From NCBI GenBank assembly GCA_024305745.1, contig JAHRBS010000014.1, positions 565,501-629,500 of the forward strand: a stretch of DNA of 64,000 bases. Direction: 5' to 3'. Below, one piece after another: positions 45,201-57,958 of the stretch; position 1 is the stretch's first letter; the number at the start of each line of letters is the position of its first letter. The position numbers and the translations under genes were made by a program. A model generated the notes under the pieces. The model was not told the origin of the DNA. It was given only the letters and a program-made list of their open reading frames with translations, and did no database searches. The stretch is from Polyporus tsugae (lineage: Eukaryota; Basidiomycota; Agaricomycetes; Polyporales; Polyporaceae).

Positions 45201-48200
45201 GCATCGACGACATGTGAATCTGCCCCCGAATCTCGCGTCGCGTCATGGTCCATGGACGGGACGCGCGCGCGCGCGCGTTCGAGTGAGTGCGACTTGGCGC
45301 CGGGCGGGAGCGAGATGCGCTCGGGAGATTGGGCGATCCGCCACGCCAACGCCACGCCACCGCGCCTCCGAGCGCGAGCTCAGATCCGCATCGAGGTCGT
45401 GCTCCCAGCAGCCTGGCCACACTGCCGCCACAGTGAGAGTGCGCATAAACATAAACGGACGCGAACATGCTGGAGGAGAGATGACGCGGGGCTAATGCTT
45501 GGCGCTTCATCGAGGGCTCAGCGCAAGGTGGCGATGAGTTAGACGCTGCTGCTAGGACGAACGAGTGCACGAGAGGGCGAGTGGCGACGCGGAGTGTAGA
45601 AGCAGTGTAACCAACACGATGCGCCTGCACCAAGTGTGAGCTTTCGGCCTCTGTTGACGCCCTACGAGAGCTCGACTGGACCCCTCGTATAGTGATGCAC
45701 GCGCGTGCTGCACAGCTGCGGTATGTGCAGACCGACGCCACGCACGCCTCGAGGGGATCGCAGCGGCGGCGGCACGTCGCACGCAAGTTACCAATCCCGA
45801 GGAGGATGGCGCCCCAATGGAGCGCGAATGCGAGGTGTCGCGTTCGAAGTTCAACGGTCCGAACCCGGACGCGCCGGGGGCCGCTCACGAGTGAGGATGC
45901 AATAAGTATCACCCCCTGCAGGACCGGCGTGCTGTGTGCTGTGTGCGGTGCGCGGGGCTGAGAGAGCGAGTCACCAGCCCAACTCCAACGCCTCGTTGTG
46001 CAGCTAGCTCAGAGCGTGAGCGGACGGAGGGGCTTCCATGGATTCATAGAATGCGTGCACGCCGACACGCCACGGCCTTGAGGACGGGCCCCCAAGGCAC
46101 GGGCAGTGGATTGCGGCTCGCGCTGGGCTCCTTGGCCTTCGCGGGCGTCTCGCATTGAATGGGAAGGGCGACGGCTGACCAGGCGTGACGCGTCGGCTAG
46201 ATATCGACGCAGTGCACCCGCACGAAGAGAGTTGGATCTGGGAAGGGCTGCGTGGGGGAGGCATAACTGTATTCCAGTGACGGAAGGAGTGCGAACGCTC
46301 GATTTTAAGGTTCAGTGCCACCGCGAGAGGGATCTGACCGAGTTGGCTTGCCAGACGCCACCTGGGAGGGCATGCGGTGTGGTCAGACTTGAGACCTTGA
46401 GAATGGTAGACGCACGCACTTACGGGACTTACGTTCCCGCGAGCTCGAGCGTTCTCAGTCGAAGAGGAGTACGCAAGCGTTTTCGCAGCTCCGGCCACAG
46501 GGCGATCGCTCCCCGTCTTCTTCCCGGGTGTTGACGCGCTTCGAGCCTTCGACAAGGGGGCAGACGCTGGCCATGAGAACGCGGGGGCACGCTGCACGAT
46601 CCATCGAGATCAGCAGTCCCGTGAGTGCTAGGACGCCCCACGGCTGCGCGACAGGACAGGGAAGTGCGGGTGCTTGTTGAGGGACGATCTCCACGTAGCG
46701 CGCAGGAATCGCGGAGATACCGTGAGGAGGGGGGCAGAGAATAGCTCGCGGCTGCCTCAAGTGGATAATGGGTGGCCGGGAGGACGATATGCGCTCGCCG
46801 CTGAGCAGGAGAAGCACGGGCAGCAGTCTGCAGCAGTAGGGGGTCCCTTCGATGGAGGTCAGATGCTTGACGTCGTGACCGCCGGCTGTGGGGTCGTCGA
46901 CCTGGAGCGAGAGAATTTGCAGGGACGAACTCTCCCGTTGAGCAGTTTCGGGGTGTCACTCCCCAGGATCGGCGTCGTCAGCGAAACTAGGTTGCAAAAC
47001 TTTTCATTCAAACAGGGGTCAGTCGTGGCGTCATGTGGCGCTGCAAATTTTATGGGGAGACGTTGAGTAGCGGCCAAGGAGGTCTGTGTTGGCTAGACCG
47101 TTGTGGGCGTGGACACGGATGCTTCAACCCCTTGATTGTGGCCATGCGGAACGTTTCATCGGCGAACGAGACTTGAACGAGACGATGCGTTTTCTTCGCA
47201 GGCGCCGCTGGCAAAACTGGCAGCCGGTTCTAGCTTGTGTTCTCGGCCACTTTGTTGGATCTTGGGAAGGCTGCCACTCTCGACACACCGTAAGTATCTA
47301 AAGAGGTCCGGAACAAAAGTCAGCGTCCCGAATGGTTTCTTACTTGAGACGAAAGAAAGCATCTTCCTAGGCACGTGATGTGCCTGGGTCTGTTGGCAGT
47401 AAATACTAAGTACGAGCCCATGAGAGGTGCCAGCTCGTGTGGTTTCGCCCTCGAAGGAAGTCGGTGTTTTACAGGGTGCCACTAACATCGCGGGATCTGG
47501 AAGACGGCTCTAGTTACCGCACAAGCTAGAACTTGAGGCCATTGTCAGACGGACCACCAATTACTCAGAACGTTGGAGGTGGGCGAGCGACTGCAGCTGG
47601 CTGCGAATACTGCGGTTTAAAGCCCATACAGCTGCAAGAGGGGGATGGATACAAATGGCCGTGTTACAAGGCTGGCTTACTCTGAAAACCCTCGGAGGGA
47701 ACGCGCGGGGCATCTTAGCCAGAGCTACGCGGAGGGCCCTATACAATATGATGACGTACTTGGACAGGCCAGATGCTTTCGCGCTACGAGCAAATGGCTC
47801 GCATGGATGGTCAATTGAGCTAGCAAAATCATCAGAGACCCGCCTGGATCTCTGTCCAGTCTGTAGAGGGGCTAGCAAAGCCCAACGTAGACAACAGTAT
47901 ACTCTGATCGTTTAGGACGCTTTACTGGAAAGCGCCAAGACATCCAACCCCGTGTTCGTGACGATTCCAGGAATGAGAGTTTGAGAGTTAATCGGCGCTC
48001 ACATCGGCAGAGGAATGGGAGTGCATCGTCGAAGTGTACGACAGGTTCTTCCAGGGGTGTGCGGAAGAATCGTGAGCTTATTAGTCTGAAGAAGCCGCCG
48101 GTGACAAGTGTTGCCTGGCGAAGGCGTTTACACGCCTATGCCTCGAAGTGCAAGAAGACTCACTCTTCGGCATCTTGAGCTCCAGTGGAGACAGATGTAC

Positions 48201-49732
48201 ATGTGGAATGACCCTGCTCCTGCCACTTCACTGTTGAGGTAATCCCCCCGGACACACAGCTGACCGACGGGAAGGCAGAGGTCTGCCTAAGGCCCTGCAA
48301 ATCCAAGCAAGCCGCGTTGAGAGTCCTTGTCACGTAATCTGATTCGCAAACAACTATAGTGAACGGATACCTGGGGTGCGACCGGCCACTTTAGATTATT
48401 GTAACAAATGTTCTTGAAATCGTCTTTGCTGTTTAAGGCATTACTATGAACGTGGTCGGACCTGCTTCTCTCCGGCATATACTCAGCCTGCATCCTGTAA
48501 ACGTTCTCATGATTGCGAGGGGAGCCATATTCGAGGGTCCTTCTGTGACCTCACCGGCGTCGACCGCACTCTGCTGACTTGCCGCGCGTCTTGAGGCTTG
48601 AGAAGTGTTCCCATCGCTTGTCGTTGAAGGCAATACCCCATACTTATATGTTGAAGCAGCGTGTGAGGGTCGTTCATGTTACGGGCAGTAGAATGGAACC
48701 AGGATCCGGAGTAAATATGGTAGCAGGATGGTAGGACGAGTAGTTATCCCATGTGGAAAGCGCCCTCCTCACTCGACGATAATAGACGCCCATGGCGGTT
48801 CGGGCCGGGGTTGTGCCGTTGTCCCACATGCCATTGCACTCGCCGCACTCACGTCAAGCCGACTTCTCCCGTCTCTGCTCTCATCGACATCCCCCAGGTT
48901 GCCCCCAGGCCCCTCATCTGCTCTCCTCCATAACCATCACTCAATACGCGATGACGGCACGCTGATTGCACCAGTTAGCGAGAGAGCAGCATGGGCGACG
49001 TCATATGCCCTTGAGCCCCGACCGGCGACGGCACACAGCAGCGTTGTATCGGCCGGCTGCGAGGTGCTGGCGTCAAGGTTCAAACGTAAGAGTCTAAGAC
49101 ATTCGCAAACGTAAACTAAGACATTCTCCGCCGTCCCGCCGATACAAGTCCCGAACACAAAGAACTCATGCAGTTTTACAGAAGAGTGAGCATCGAACTA
49201 CTCTGACCTCCAAGGCACCCCTACGGCAGTGGACAACGTGCTGAGCGACGAGGACTTGAACAGTCCGCGGACGACGGACGCCATTGACGAGGTGTGTCGC
49301 AGTGTCTTACAGCGGGGGTCTCACTACAATACTGACGGCATTACTAATTTGCCTGCCAGAGAGAGCACGTGCGTAAAAATAAGTACGCTGCGCCTGACGT
49401 AGGCCCGCCGTGCCCGCCCTCGTGCGCCCCGCAAACCCTGCTGGCAGCACCTGCAAGTACATATTTTCCTCAGTAGACTCGAACCAGTCGATCAGGACAC
49501 ATCAGCGGAGAGTGAAAGGAGATGTGTCCCCCAGGTACAGCGGACCGGGCGTGTAAAAGAGCCTGCGTGAGGACAAGCGAAGGACGGGAACTCAAGGAAC
49601 CATCATCACAGGACTCCACCTCTGACCGCGAATGGCATCGACGAGCTCGGGAAAATGTTCACGCCAGATTGAAGCTCGTACTCGTCGTCGTTCGCTGTGA
49701 CAGCCACAGTCCGTTCCACCCGGCAATTGGGG
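42281..49732. other. 7.4 kb gene-poor, GC-rich stretch
   Basis: The first part should hold the promoter and leader of the GATA gene. The rest has long open frames on both strands, as GC-rich noncoding DNA gives, including a 381-codon one at 44,767-45,912. None shows domains or a credible intron pattern. A (CG)n tract lies near 45,258-45,272. Confidence 0.45.
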
Positions 49733-49740
49733 TATTTAAG
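49733..49740 (+). promoter_or_regulatory. TATA-like box of the sugar transporter gene
   Basis: TATTTAAG lies 118 bases upstream of the ATG at 49,858. Confidence 0.4.
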
Positions 49741-49857
49741 AGGGTCCAGCTACGGTCCTGAGGTGCTTGGGCTCTCATCACCCTTGCGCCGGAACTCGTT
49801 TCGCCACAGACTCAGCGTCGCTGCGCACTACGACATTGGAATCCGCTCGCGCACACG

Positions 49858-52800
49858 ATGGCGAAGACGCTCACAGGCAGACGACTGTACTATACGATCA
49901 ACGCCGTCGCTGGACTAGCGATCTTCTTGTGAGTGGAGCTATACCTCTCTTACGACCTTGTGAGCTTAACTCCACCTTAGCTTCGGTTATGACCAAGGCA
50001 TGATGGGCGGTGAGTATTGTCACACGACATCACCAGCCACGGACTATGACGATTGTGGCCTACAGGTGTTAACACCTCCCCCGACTACGTTCGGGTAATG
50101 AAGTTAGGATATTCTACGTAAGTCTTACCACCTTCATATAATGTTCGTGGCGCTCATGACTAGCATTCAGGTATGAAGGCCCCTCAGAGGGCTATGTGGT
50201 AACTATTACGGAACCAACCCGTCAAGGCGGAATCGTTAGCATATACTACCTTGGCACGCTGCTAGGATGTTTAATGGGCGGCGTTCTCGGGGATAGGTAT
50301 TTCCTTCACAGTCTCCTTTGGTATTTGCGCTAACTCTACTCTGCAGGATCGGGCGTATCAGAACCATGATTTTGGTCGGTCTTTGCTTTGCGATGGTACT
50401 AGTGCTGCGACTTACGTTATTTCCTCCCGACCGCAGGGGAGCATTTGGGTGCTTCTCGGAGCTGCCCTCCAGTCCTCGGCTCAGAACATCGCATGGTGAG
50501 TCTACTGCGTTTTCGGTGGTGTTCTTCTCGGTATCCGCATTACAGCATCGTCACCCCGGGAGTCACTTCGGACATGGTCCAAGGTTCCATCAGCGACTAT
50601 GGCCGCATGTCCGTGATGACTACATGGAATTGTTCCATGCCAATTCCTCGAGAGAGAGCGCCTTTGTGCTGTCTCCTGACTTCGGGTTGCATGGATGGCG
50701 CTTCCTGTGCCCGGCGGGAGTGGATGCGAAGACCGTCCAGATGCCAATCGCGCAGATACACCTATTTCCTGACAGCTGTCATTGTTATGCGGACGGAGCG
50801 CTGACGGGTCCAGCCAATGCAATGACACGGAGGCGCAAGTGCGGAAGGTGGTTTACCTCAGGGCACAGCTTGCCGCGCGGGTAGCTCGACTCAGGGACCG
50901 TCGCGAGCCACAGCTGCCCCACTGCGGGCAATGGGCCTCGGCACTCATCGCGCCTGACCCACGGACGAGAACTCTGCTTCTGCTTCGTTCATACGATCAT
51001 TTAGGCTCAGGATTCGTGCTAACGCCGCCGACCACAGGATGTGTTGCGCCCGCATCATCAACGGCATCGGAACGGGTCACCTCAACGCCATCGTGCCCGT
51101 GTGGAGCGCGGAGGTAGCGACGCACACGTCGCGCGGGGCGTTCATCGCGAGCGAATTCACGCTCAACATCTTCGGCGTGGTCGTCGCGTACTGGCTCGAG
51201 TTCGGCCTGGGCTTCATTGGGGACGGCACGTCCCAAGTCCGCTGGCGGGTACGTAACGCGCGCGCTGCACCGAACGCCACTTGACAAACGAGAACTCAAC
51301 GGCGTCTTGTCTTGCACAGTTCCCGATCGCATTCCAAATCATTCCCGTTCTTGCGTTTATGGTAAGTCTCTTTTACGACGCTGGTGTTGACGTCTTCGCG
51401 AGTCTCACGTCGTTCCTTTCATCACAGGCGAGTGTTCCGTGGATGCCCGGTAATTGGGGTTCTCTTTTGAGCGCACCTCGGCATGCTGACCTGAAGCCCA
51501 ACTTTTTCCCTTGAACTCTGGTTCTAGAGTCCCCTCGGTGGCTCATCAAGATGGGACGCCTGGACGAAGCGCGCGAGATTCTAGGCCGTCTGCGCTCGGA
51601 AAGTGAGACCACCGAGGCGCCCCAGGCGCAGCGTGAATACGAAGACATCGTCGCGAACGTCGCGCTTGAAAAGGAGCATGCAGAGCGCAACTCGTACATC
51701 TCCATGTTCTTCGGTCTCCACGATAACGGCTTGCACGTCGCGCGGCGCGTGCAGCTCTCAATCTGGCTCCAGATCTTCCAGGAGTGCGTCATTTGTCTTG
51801 CTTTATCTCCCCTTCCCTTCCTTGCGGAGCGTAACCGTTTACGTCGCGATGAGCTAACTGTCGTCATTCGATGCAGGTGGGTGGGCATTGCCGCGATCAC
51901 CGTCTATGCGCCGACCATCTTTGCGGAAGCCGGCTACGGTGCACGTAAAGCGCAGTGGCTGTCCGGACTCAACGACGTGAGTACCCCTCCCCCACCTTCC
52001 CTTCCTCTTTTGCCTCCGAGTCGGACTTCCGTCTCCAGGCCCGCCCTCCTTTGTCCTCCCACACCCTCCGCGTGCCTTGCTTCTCGGTTGTGCCACACAC
52101 TAACTTCGTGATCTCTTCCTCCGCACCCACGCTGCCTGTGGACGCGCGCGCATACAGATTACGTACATGTTGAGTACGCTCCTCGCCGTGGCGACCATCG
52201 ACCGCCTCGGGCGGCGCGTCGGCCTCTGGTGGGGCGCAGTCGGGCAGGGCATCTCGCTCATCCTCGCCGGGGCCTTCGCGCGGCTGCTCAAGGACCACCC
52301 GGAGAGGGCGGCGGAGTACGGCGGCGCGGCGGCGCTCTTCGTGTTCCTGTACACGTTCATCTTCGGCGCGACGTGGCTGACGATCCCGTGGGTGTACCCC
52401 ACGGAGACGTTCCCGCTCGAGGTGCGCGCGAAGGGGAACGCGTTCGGGGTGTTCGGCTGGTCGATCGGTGCGTCTCTCTCCCTATCCCTGATTCCTCTGC
52501 CCGAGCCACCACAGATGACTGACGCTGGCGATGTTTGTTTGTTTGTTTCGCTCGCTTCGCAGGCAACGGCTGGCTGACGCTCCTGAACCCGGTGATGTTC
52601 AACCGCATCGGCGAGAACACGCTGCACATCTTCGGCGCGATCAACTTCCTGAGCATCCCGTTCGTGTGGGCGTTCTACCCCGAGACCGCGAACCGGACGC
52701 TGGAGGAGATGGACTACCTGTTCATGAGCAAGAGCCCGTTTGTGTGGGACGAGGAGGAGAACTTCAGGCGCTTGAAGGAGGAGGCGGAGCAGAACCGCGC

Positions 52801-52894
52801 CGAGGGCAGGGCTCCGCTCCGCGCTGCAGGTGCGGAGGACGAAAAGGCGGCTCCTACGGAGATCGAGCATGCGGATGGTGCTGAGAAGATGTAG
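49858..52894 (+). CDS. MFS sugar transporter
   Basis: Thirteen exons (49,858-49,928, 49,981-50,009, 50,066-50,117, 50,171-50,296, 50,347-50,395, 50,437-50,495, 51,038-51,248, 51,320-51,361, 51,428-51,449, 51,528-51,783, 51,877-51,976, 52,158-52,467, 52,563-52,894) join in frame to 552 residues, the usual size of fungal sugar porters. Landmarks in order: GYDQGMMGG in helix 1, GDRIGRIRT between helices 2 and 3, ARIINGIGTGHLNAIVPVWSAE, the ESPRWLIKMGR motif after helix 6, QIFQEWVGIAAI in helix 7, DRLGRRVG, and PETANRTLEEMD after helix 12. It would import a hexose or oligosaccharide with protons across the plasma membrane. Intron 6 is 542 bases, while the others are 41-181. The gene converges on the GH115 gene, with 665 bases between stops. 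Confidence 0.85.
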
Positions 52895-53559
52895 AGCGGC
52901 GCTGTGGATCCTGCCTCGGTCTCGTTTATCTACTGCTACTGTTATGCCTTTTACGCCTGATCCCCCTGTATTCTACTGGCCCGAATCTCTCCGTTGTACT
53001 TTATAGTCGATTATAGATCGATTGCTTTGCTCTCCACGAATGTATCCGCGAAGGAGGTGAATGTTGGCCACGCCGACTTGTGACTTGAGGCACTGAGGTT
53101 TGTACCGCTTATGGTGCACTTCGCGACTTGTATCGTCGGACATGTTCATACCAGAGCTACACGTCATGTCCGCTCTAGATCTACATAAGCTGCAGGTGCC
53201 AGTGCGCGGATGGGGCTCGAGGAGGCAGTTGAGTCGGCAGACTGCCGAGTGCTACTTACGGTTTTGCGTGTTTCACTACACACGAACGGCCCGTGCTATA
53301 AACGTGTTATATTATGCAAACAACCTGATAATTAGACAACGCTACAAGACTTTGACATAAATACAAGGAGCGACTTGACGAAATGAGTTGGAGGGTGTAT
53401 ATAAGGAGAGACTGCTGTAGCGTAGACTGGAGCTGAGGGAAACCCTCGACGGACTGACGGTGCTCGTGATACGCGTAAGGATGCTTATATGGATAAGTTA
53501 TAAAATACACCGCCTAATCACCCACAACTGCGCACACCGAAGACACACCGAAGAGGACC
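52895..53559. other. Intergenic between convergent genes
   Basis: 3' regions of the transporter and GH115 genes. No gene seen. Confidence 0.5.
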
Positions 53560-56500
53560 CTACACGCGGACGCTTTCCGGGGGGCCTAAGTAACTCGGCT
53601 TCACTCCTCCGGTGTCTGCCAATCCATCGTTCAGCGAAGCACACAACAACGACGAGCATTCCACACTCACCGATAATAATCTTCTGTACGACGACTGTGG
53701 GCTCGATCATCCACACCTGCAAACAGCGATGGACGTCTCGCATGAGTGGATGTTCTTTATCCACCGAAAGTCCCGCGAAACGCACCTTGAGGGTATGCGC
53801 GCCAGTGTTCACCGTGAACGTGAATGGCACCTCGATGATGTTGTTCGCGACCCACCCGTCATTCCCGCCCCAAGCGCTGGGTAAGGAACCGGGGTTGGAA
53901 GTAGGCACGAATTGCTTCGTCTGGGACGCCCCGCCGTCGATTTGAAGCGCCAATGCTAGAGGTCGGTCGTCTCCCAAGCTGTTGAGAGACGGCGCCACCT
54001 TCACCGTGATCGTTACGCTCCCCTTCTTGGTATTGAAGAGGTAGAAGTCGTACTCGCTACAAGGAGGCGGAGGGCGGTCGTCAGTACGCATGCACGAACT
54101 CCAAGTCCGGGAATCTGAAATGCTCATGATCGCGCATGTCGCACGGCTGAGGGTTTCGTTTCCCGGCAAGAGGTACTCACATGCTTGGACCGGCACCGGC
54201 AGTGAAGTTGAGGTCGTCGCCGCCGCGGGGCCAGGGCGTCACGCCGGACAGAGTCTTCCCCAGTCCAGGGATCTCAATCCACGTCAGGCCCTTGACGGTC
54301 GTGTTCCGAGATACGTGTGCGGCTTCAATGGACACCGCGCCGTCGCTCTCGACGAAACCTAGGCCGCGCGGAACGCTCAGCTCCGGCCTTGTTAGAACCC
54401 AGAGGGAACGAGGTGCGTACCGTGGAACCCCTTCGCAGGGACCGTGTGGTCAGCTTTCAGCGTGATCGAGGTCGTCTGAGTCTTAAGGCCCTGGGGAGTT
54501 GCCTTGAAAGAGATCTTCGCCCACTGCTGGCCGGTGACCTTACTCCAGTCGACGCTCAGGTAAACGCGCTGTTCGGGAGAGCTGGTGGAAATCGAGCCCG
54601 AAGAGGGGGAGACCTTGACCCACGAAACGTTGGTCGCCGTGTCGAAGGTGAAGGGTGCGGGCCCGCCTGCGCTGATGTCGACAAAGCGGTTCCCGTAAGG
54701 GTTGAAGGCGTCGATGGACAGCGCCGCGTTGCCGCAGCTTATGCCTGAAGCGCAGTTGTATTTGTCGTCTCCTGGCCTGGAATGTCATTGCGTTGTGAGG
54801 GTTTGCGCTCAATACAGCAAGAAGACAGACGGACCAAGCACCCATGCTTCCTTCGATGGTGATCCTCATCGGGCCTGCAAGACCTTGCTTCCTCGGTTGC
54901 ACCGCCGATACCGATGGCATGCTGAGCGAGAGATCAGTCCGAGATCGCTCGCCAGTCACCGAGAAACTGCATACACGTTGTTCTGCGACTGTTTCCAGTA
55001 GTCATACCCCGAGTGCGTTTGGTCCATCATGTGATTCCTGAAGCACAGTCAGTAGCTATCTCGGCGCGGGGACCTGCATGCTAACCATTTTCCTAAACGA
55101 GAGCACTTCAGCCTTCCAATGATGTTATAAACGATGAATACGTACCATTTAGAATAGTATGGTAGTTCTCCTCGAGGTCGTAGTCCTGAGAAAACAAGCT
55201 CTCTACCTGCGACTTGTACATGTTCGCGGCCAGAGAATACTGGATTGCGCGCAGGTTGTTGATAGCAGCGTAGATGTACATGTTCTGGAGTGTGAGCGAC
55301 GCCTGGACCGGGTGCTGGACGAGCTCGAAGAATGCCGGCTGCGCCTCCGACGGCAGGGACTTGTACAGCTTCGTCGAGGCGGCGCTCGCAGCGTTAAACA
55401 TAGCAAGCACGTTGTCCGCCCTGGCACGTCCACAGATATAAGACGCAGCCATTCCACGAGACATCTGGGTACGCACTCTCTGTAGTTGAGGACGCTGTAG
55501 GTCGTCGAGTTCCAGAGCTCGGGCTTGCGCCTCGCGTTGTGCTGCGTCACGTTGCGGATGATGGTCGCCACCTGCGCCGCGTCGGAGGAGGAGAGCTCGA
55601 ATTCGCGCTGTGCCCACTTCTCAACGAAAGAGTTGAGGTTCTGCGGGTGCCACTTGGACGCGTCGTAGCCGTAGGTGAGGAAGAACTCGGTGTGCATTTC
55701 GAGTGGCTTCAGGTCACCGACGTTGAGTACCCAGATCTTGGTAGCGTCACGGTTGACGGCAGTCGACAGCTGCTCAAAGGTCTATCCGCGCATGTGAGCC
55801 CATGAAATAGGCGATTCTGGACCTCTGCATACCCTCTCAATCTGACTGCTCTATGGGACTGTCAGTTACCGTCCTAGATCTAACCTGAAGATTTGATCTT
55901 ACCGTAATCCACTTGTAGCACCTGGGAACACCAACGTAGTCGACCTACGCAGAAGACAGATGTCAGGGGAAATAGGCGTGATTAATGCTGAGCCAACATA
56001 CGTGATAGTAGACCCCAGAACCACCGCTCCTCTTGCGTTCCTCGACCGTTGGGTAACGACGCACATTGCCGAAGCTATCTCCAGAAGTGAGCAACCACTA
56101 GGTACACGGAACACCGTGAAACGCACTTGTCATCGGACCAGAGCATGACTATATCGTCCGGCACTTTGAGGCCCTGGTCGTAGTAGCCTTCGACCTCCTT
56201 GTCTGTGATCCAAGAACGGCATCAGTTGAGATGCACAGCGGAATACAGCTCGAGCACGACTCACACAGCGTCCAAACCTGGGGAATTGTTGTTACGTCCG
56301 ACGTGTTGAACACCTGCTTCAGCAGGTTGCGTTGGTCCGACACGATCTTCTCCAGAAGCTGAACGGGGTTCGATCCGGAGATCGGGGCTGCACAAGTCCA
56401 GTTCACCAAGACCGTCCATAAACCTTACATACTAAGAGGGGCACCCACCATCACCTGCAAACGGAGCGGGTCAGCAAAAACGGCTCATTCCCAAGCACAC

Positions 56501-57958
56501 CCGAATGCCATCTCGCACCGATCCATAGAAACTCGAACTCGAACCCCAAGCCGCAGAGGGCGTGTTGCGGGTTACGATGAATGGATGCGAGACAACCGAA
56601 TGAGAGAAGTACGTACCCGCGCCGCGCATGCCCATAGTGAACACGCCTTCGAACGATTTCGCTCGTTGCGCGCCGACCTTCCAGAAATCATATACGTTCT
56701 GCTGGTTGTTGGAGTAGTCCCATGAACCCTTTCCGTAGATGTCCCACTCGGGCGGCAACGAGCGCATCAGCGGCTCCTCGTGGCTCGTGCCCATCACGAT
56801 CCCGTACCAGTCTGCGAGCGGCTGGTTCTGGCCATCGTCGATGCAGAACGCACTGGTCGCGCATGTCAATTGGAGCTTCATTTACGATATGACGGGGAGT
56901 GAACGCATACCTGCTCCACATTGCTGCGTGTACCGCGCGTCCAAAGCGCAATAGGATCCGGGAAGAGGACGTCAAGCAGCGTCGTTTTGGGATCTGCTAG
57001 AATACAACTCACCCGGCCAGAGGTAGTTCGCCTTCAACCGCAGGAGCAACTCGAAGCTGGGCGTGCGTCCGCGTCAGCGGAGATCGTCCGGGAATGCACA
57101 AACGACGATACGCACAGCTTCGTGTAGAAAAAACGGTTGAAGGGCGAGCCAGTGTGAGAGGCTCCCGTGCCGTTGGTGAACTTGACCATCGCCCAGTTTT
57201 GCAGTGCCGGCTGTTCGTCGTTCAAGAAGATGCCGCGGTACTTCACGGTTGGAGAGCCGTGCGAGCACCCGGACGACTTGACGTACAACGAGTTGTGCTT
57301 CGTCGGCGGAACGTCCGCCCACCTATCCCCGGGGTCAGAACCAGAGCCATTGCCTTCCGTTCCGTCTCGAGATGAAGGTATGAGACGCACCAGTACCAAG
57401 GGGATAGACCTGGCGAGCCACGGCGAACGATCAGCCTCCGCTCCAACGGCCCGTAAATCACACAAACGTACCGAATTGTTCAGAGTGTTCGTAGAGCGCG
57501 AAGATGGTCCCACGCTTGTCAGCGCCGATCATGACATACGCGCTGTTGATACCGGGGAGAGGGTTCTGGACCACCGTCGTCATGTATGCCTCCCACTTGC
57601 CCTTGATGGACGACACGTCGAGCTTCGTCCGGCTCACCACGCTGTCAATGACGGAGGACTTGCCCAGCGTGCCGATGATGATCGCAGTGGGGTAGTCGGA
57701 CTTGGCGGACGCGGTGATGTTCTTGAACGTGGGCTTCACGCCCGAGACGGTGTGGATGTCGGCCCCGAAGTCGCCCGCGGCGCGCTGCACGCCCGGCCAT
57801 TCGTCCGAGGAGATGAGGATGGGCGTCGCCTTGCCGCTCTTGACGACGACGAAGAGCCCGGAGGCGTTCTTGAACGCGACGCAGTTGTCCTGACCGATGG
57901 CGAGGACGCTGCCCGCGAGCGCGAGGAGGCCCAGTGCGGCCCTCCAACGAGGGGCCAT
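53560..57958 (-). CDS. GH115 xylan alpha-1,2-glucuronidase, secreted
   Basis: The ATG at 57,958 starts a signal peptide (MAPRWRAALGLLALAGSVLA). Twenty-one exons join in frame to 994 residues, stopping at 53,560. GH115 landmarks: ALYEHSEQFG, GLSPWYWWADVP, KYRGIFLNDEQPALQNW, LKANYLWPAMW, FCIDDGQNQPLADWYGIVMG, MLWSDD, IWVLNVGDLKPLEM, EFFLTYGYDASKW, and a C-terminal domain (IEYDFYLFNTKKGS, VWMIEPTVVVQKIII, GGVKPSYLGPPES). The enzyme removes 4-O-methyl-glucuronic acid side groups from glucuronoxylan. Exon ends: 57,472; 57,409-57,391; 57,322-57,116; 57,056-57,013; 56,923-56,911; 56,852-56,617; 56,454-56,449; 56,387-56,265; 56,202-56,127; 56,074-56,002; 55,944-55,903; 55,781-55,477; 55,420-55,146; 55,092-55,086; 55,037-54,960; 54,921-54,835; 54,776-54,421; 54,358-54,181; 54,056-53,786; 53,716-53,671; 53,615-53,560. 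Confidence 0.88.

Noticed and set aside
45258..45272. (CG)n tract as Z-DNA-forming or CpG island
   Set aside because: Too short to support a claim, and no gene start is linked to it.
44767..45912. 381-codon open frame on the minus strand
   Set aside because: The DNA is GC-rich with long open frames in several phases. The protein is Arg/Ser/Ala-rich without domains, and there is no intron pattern or hydrophobic core.
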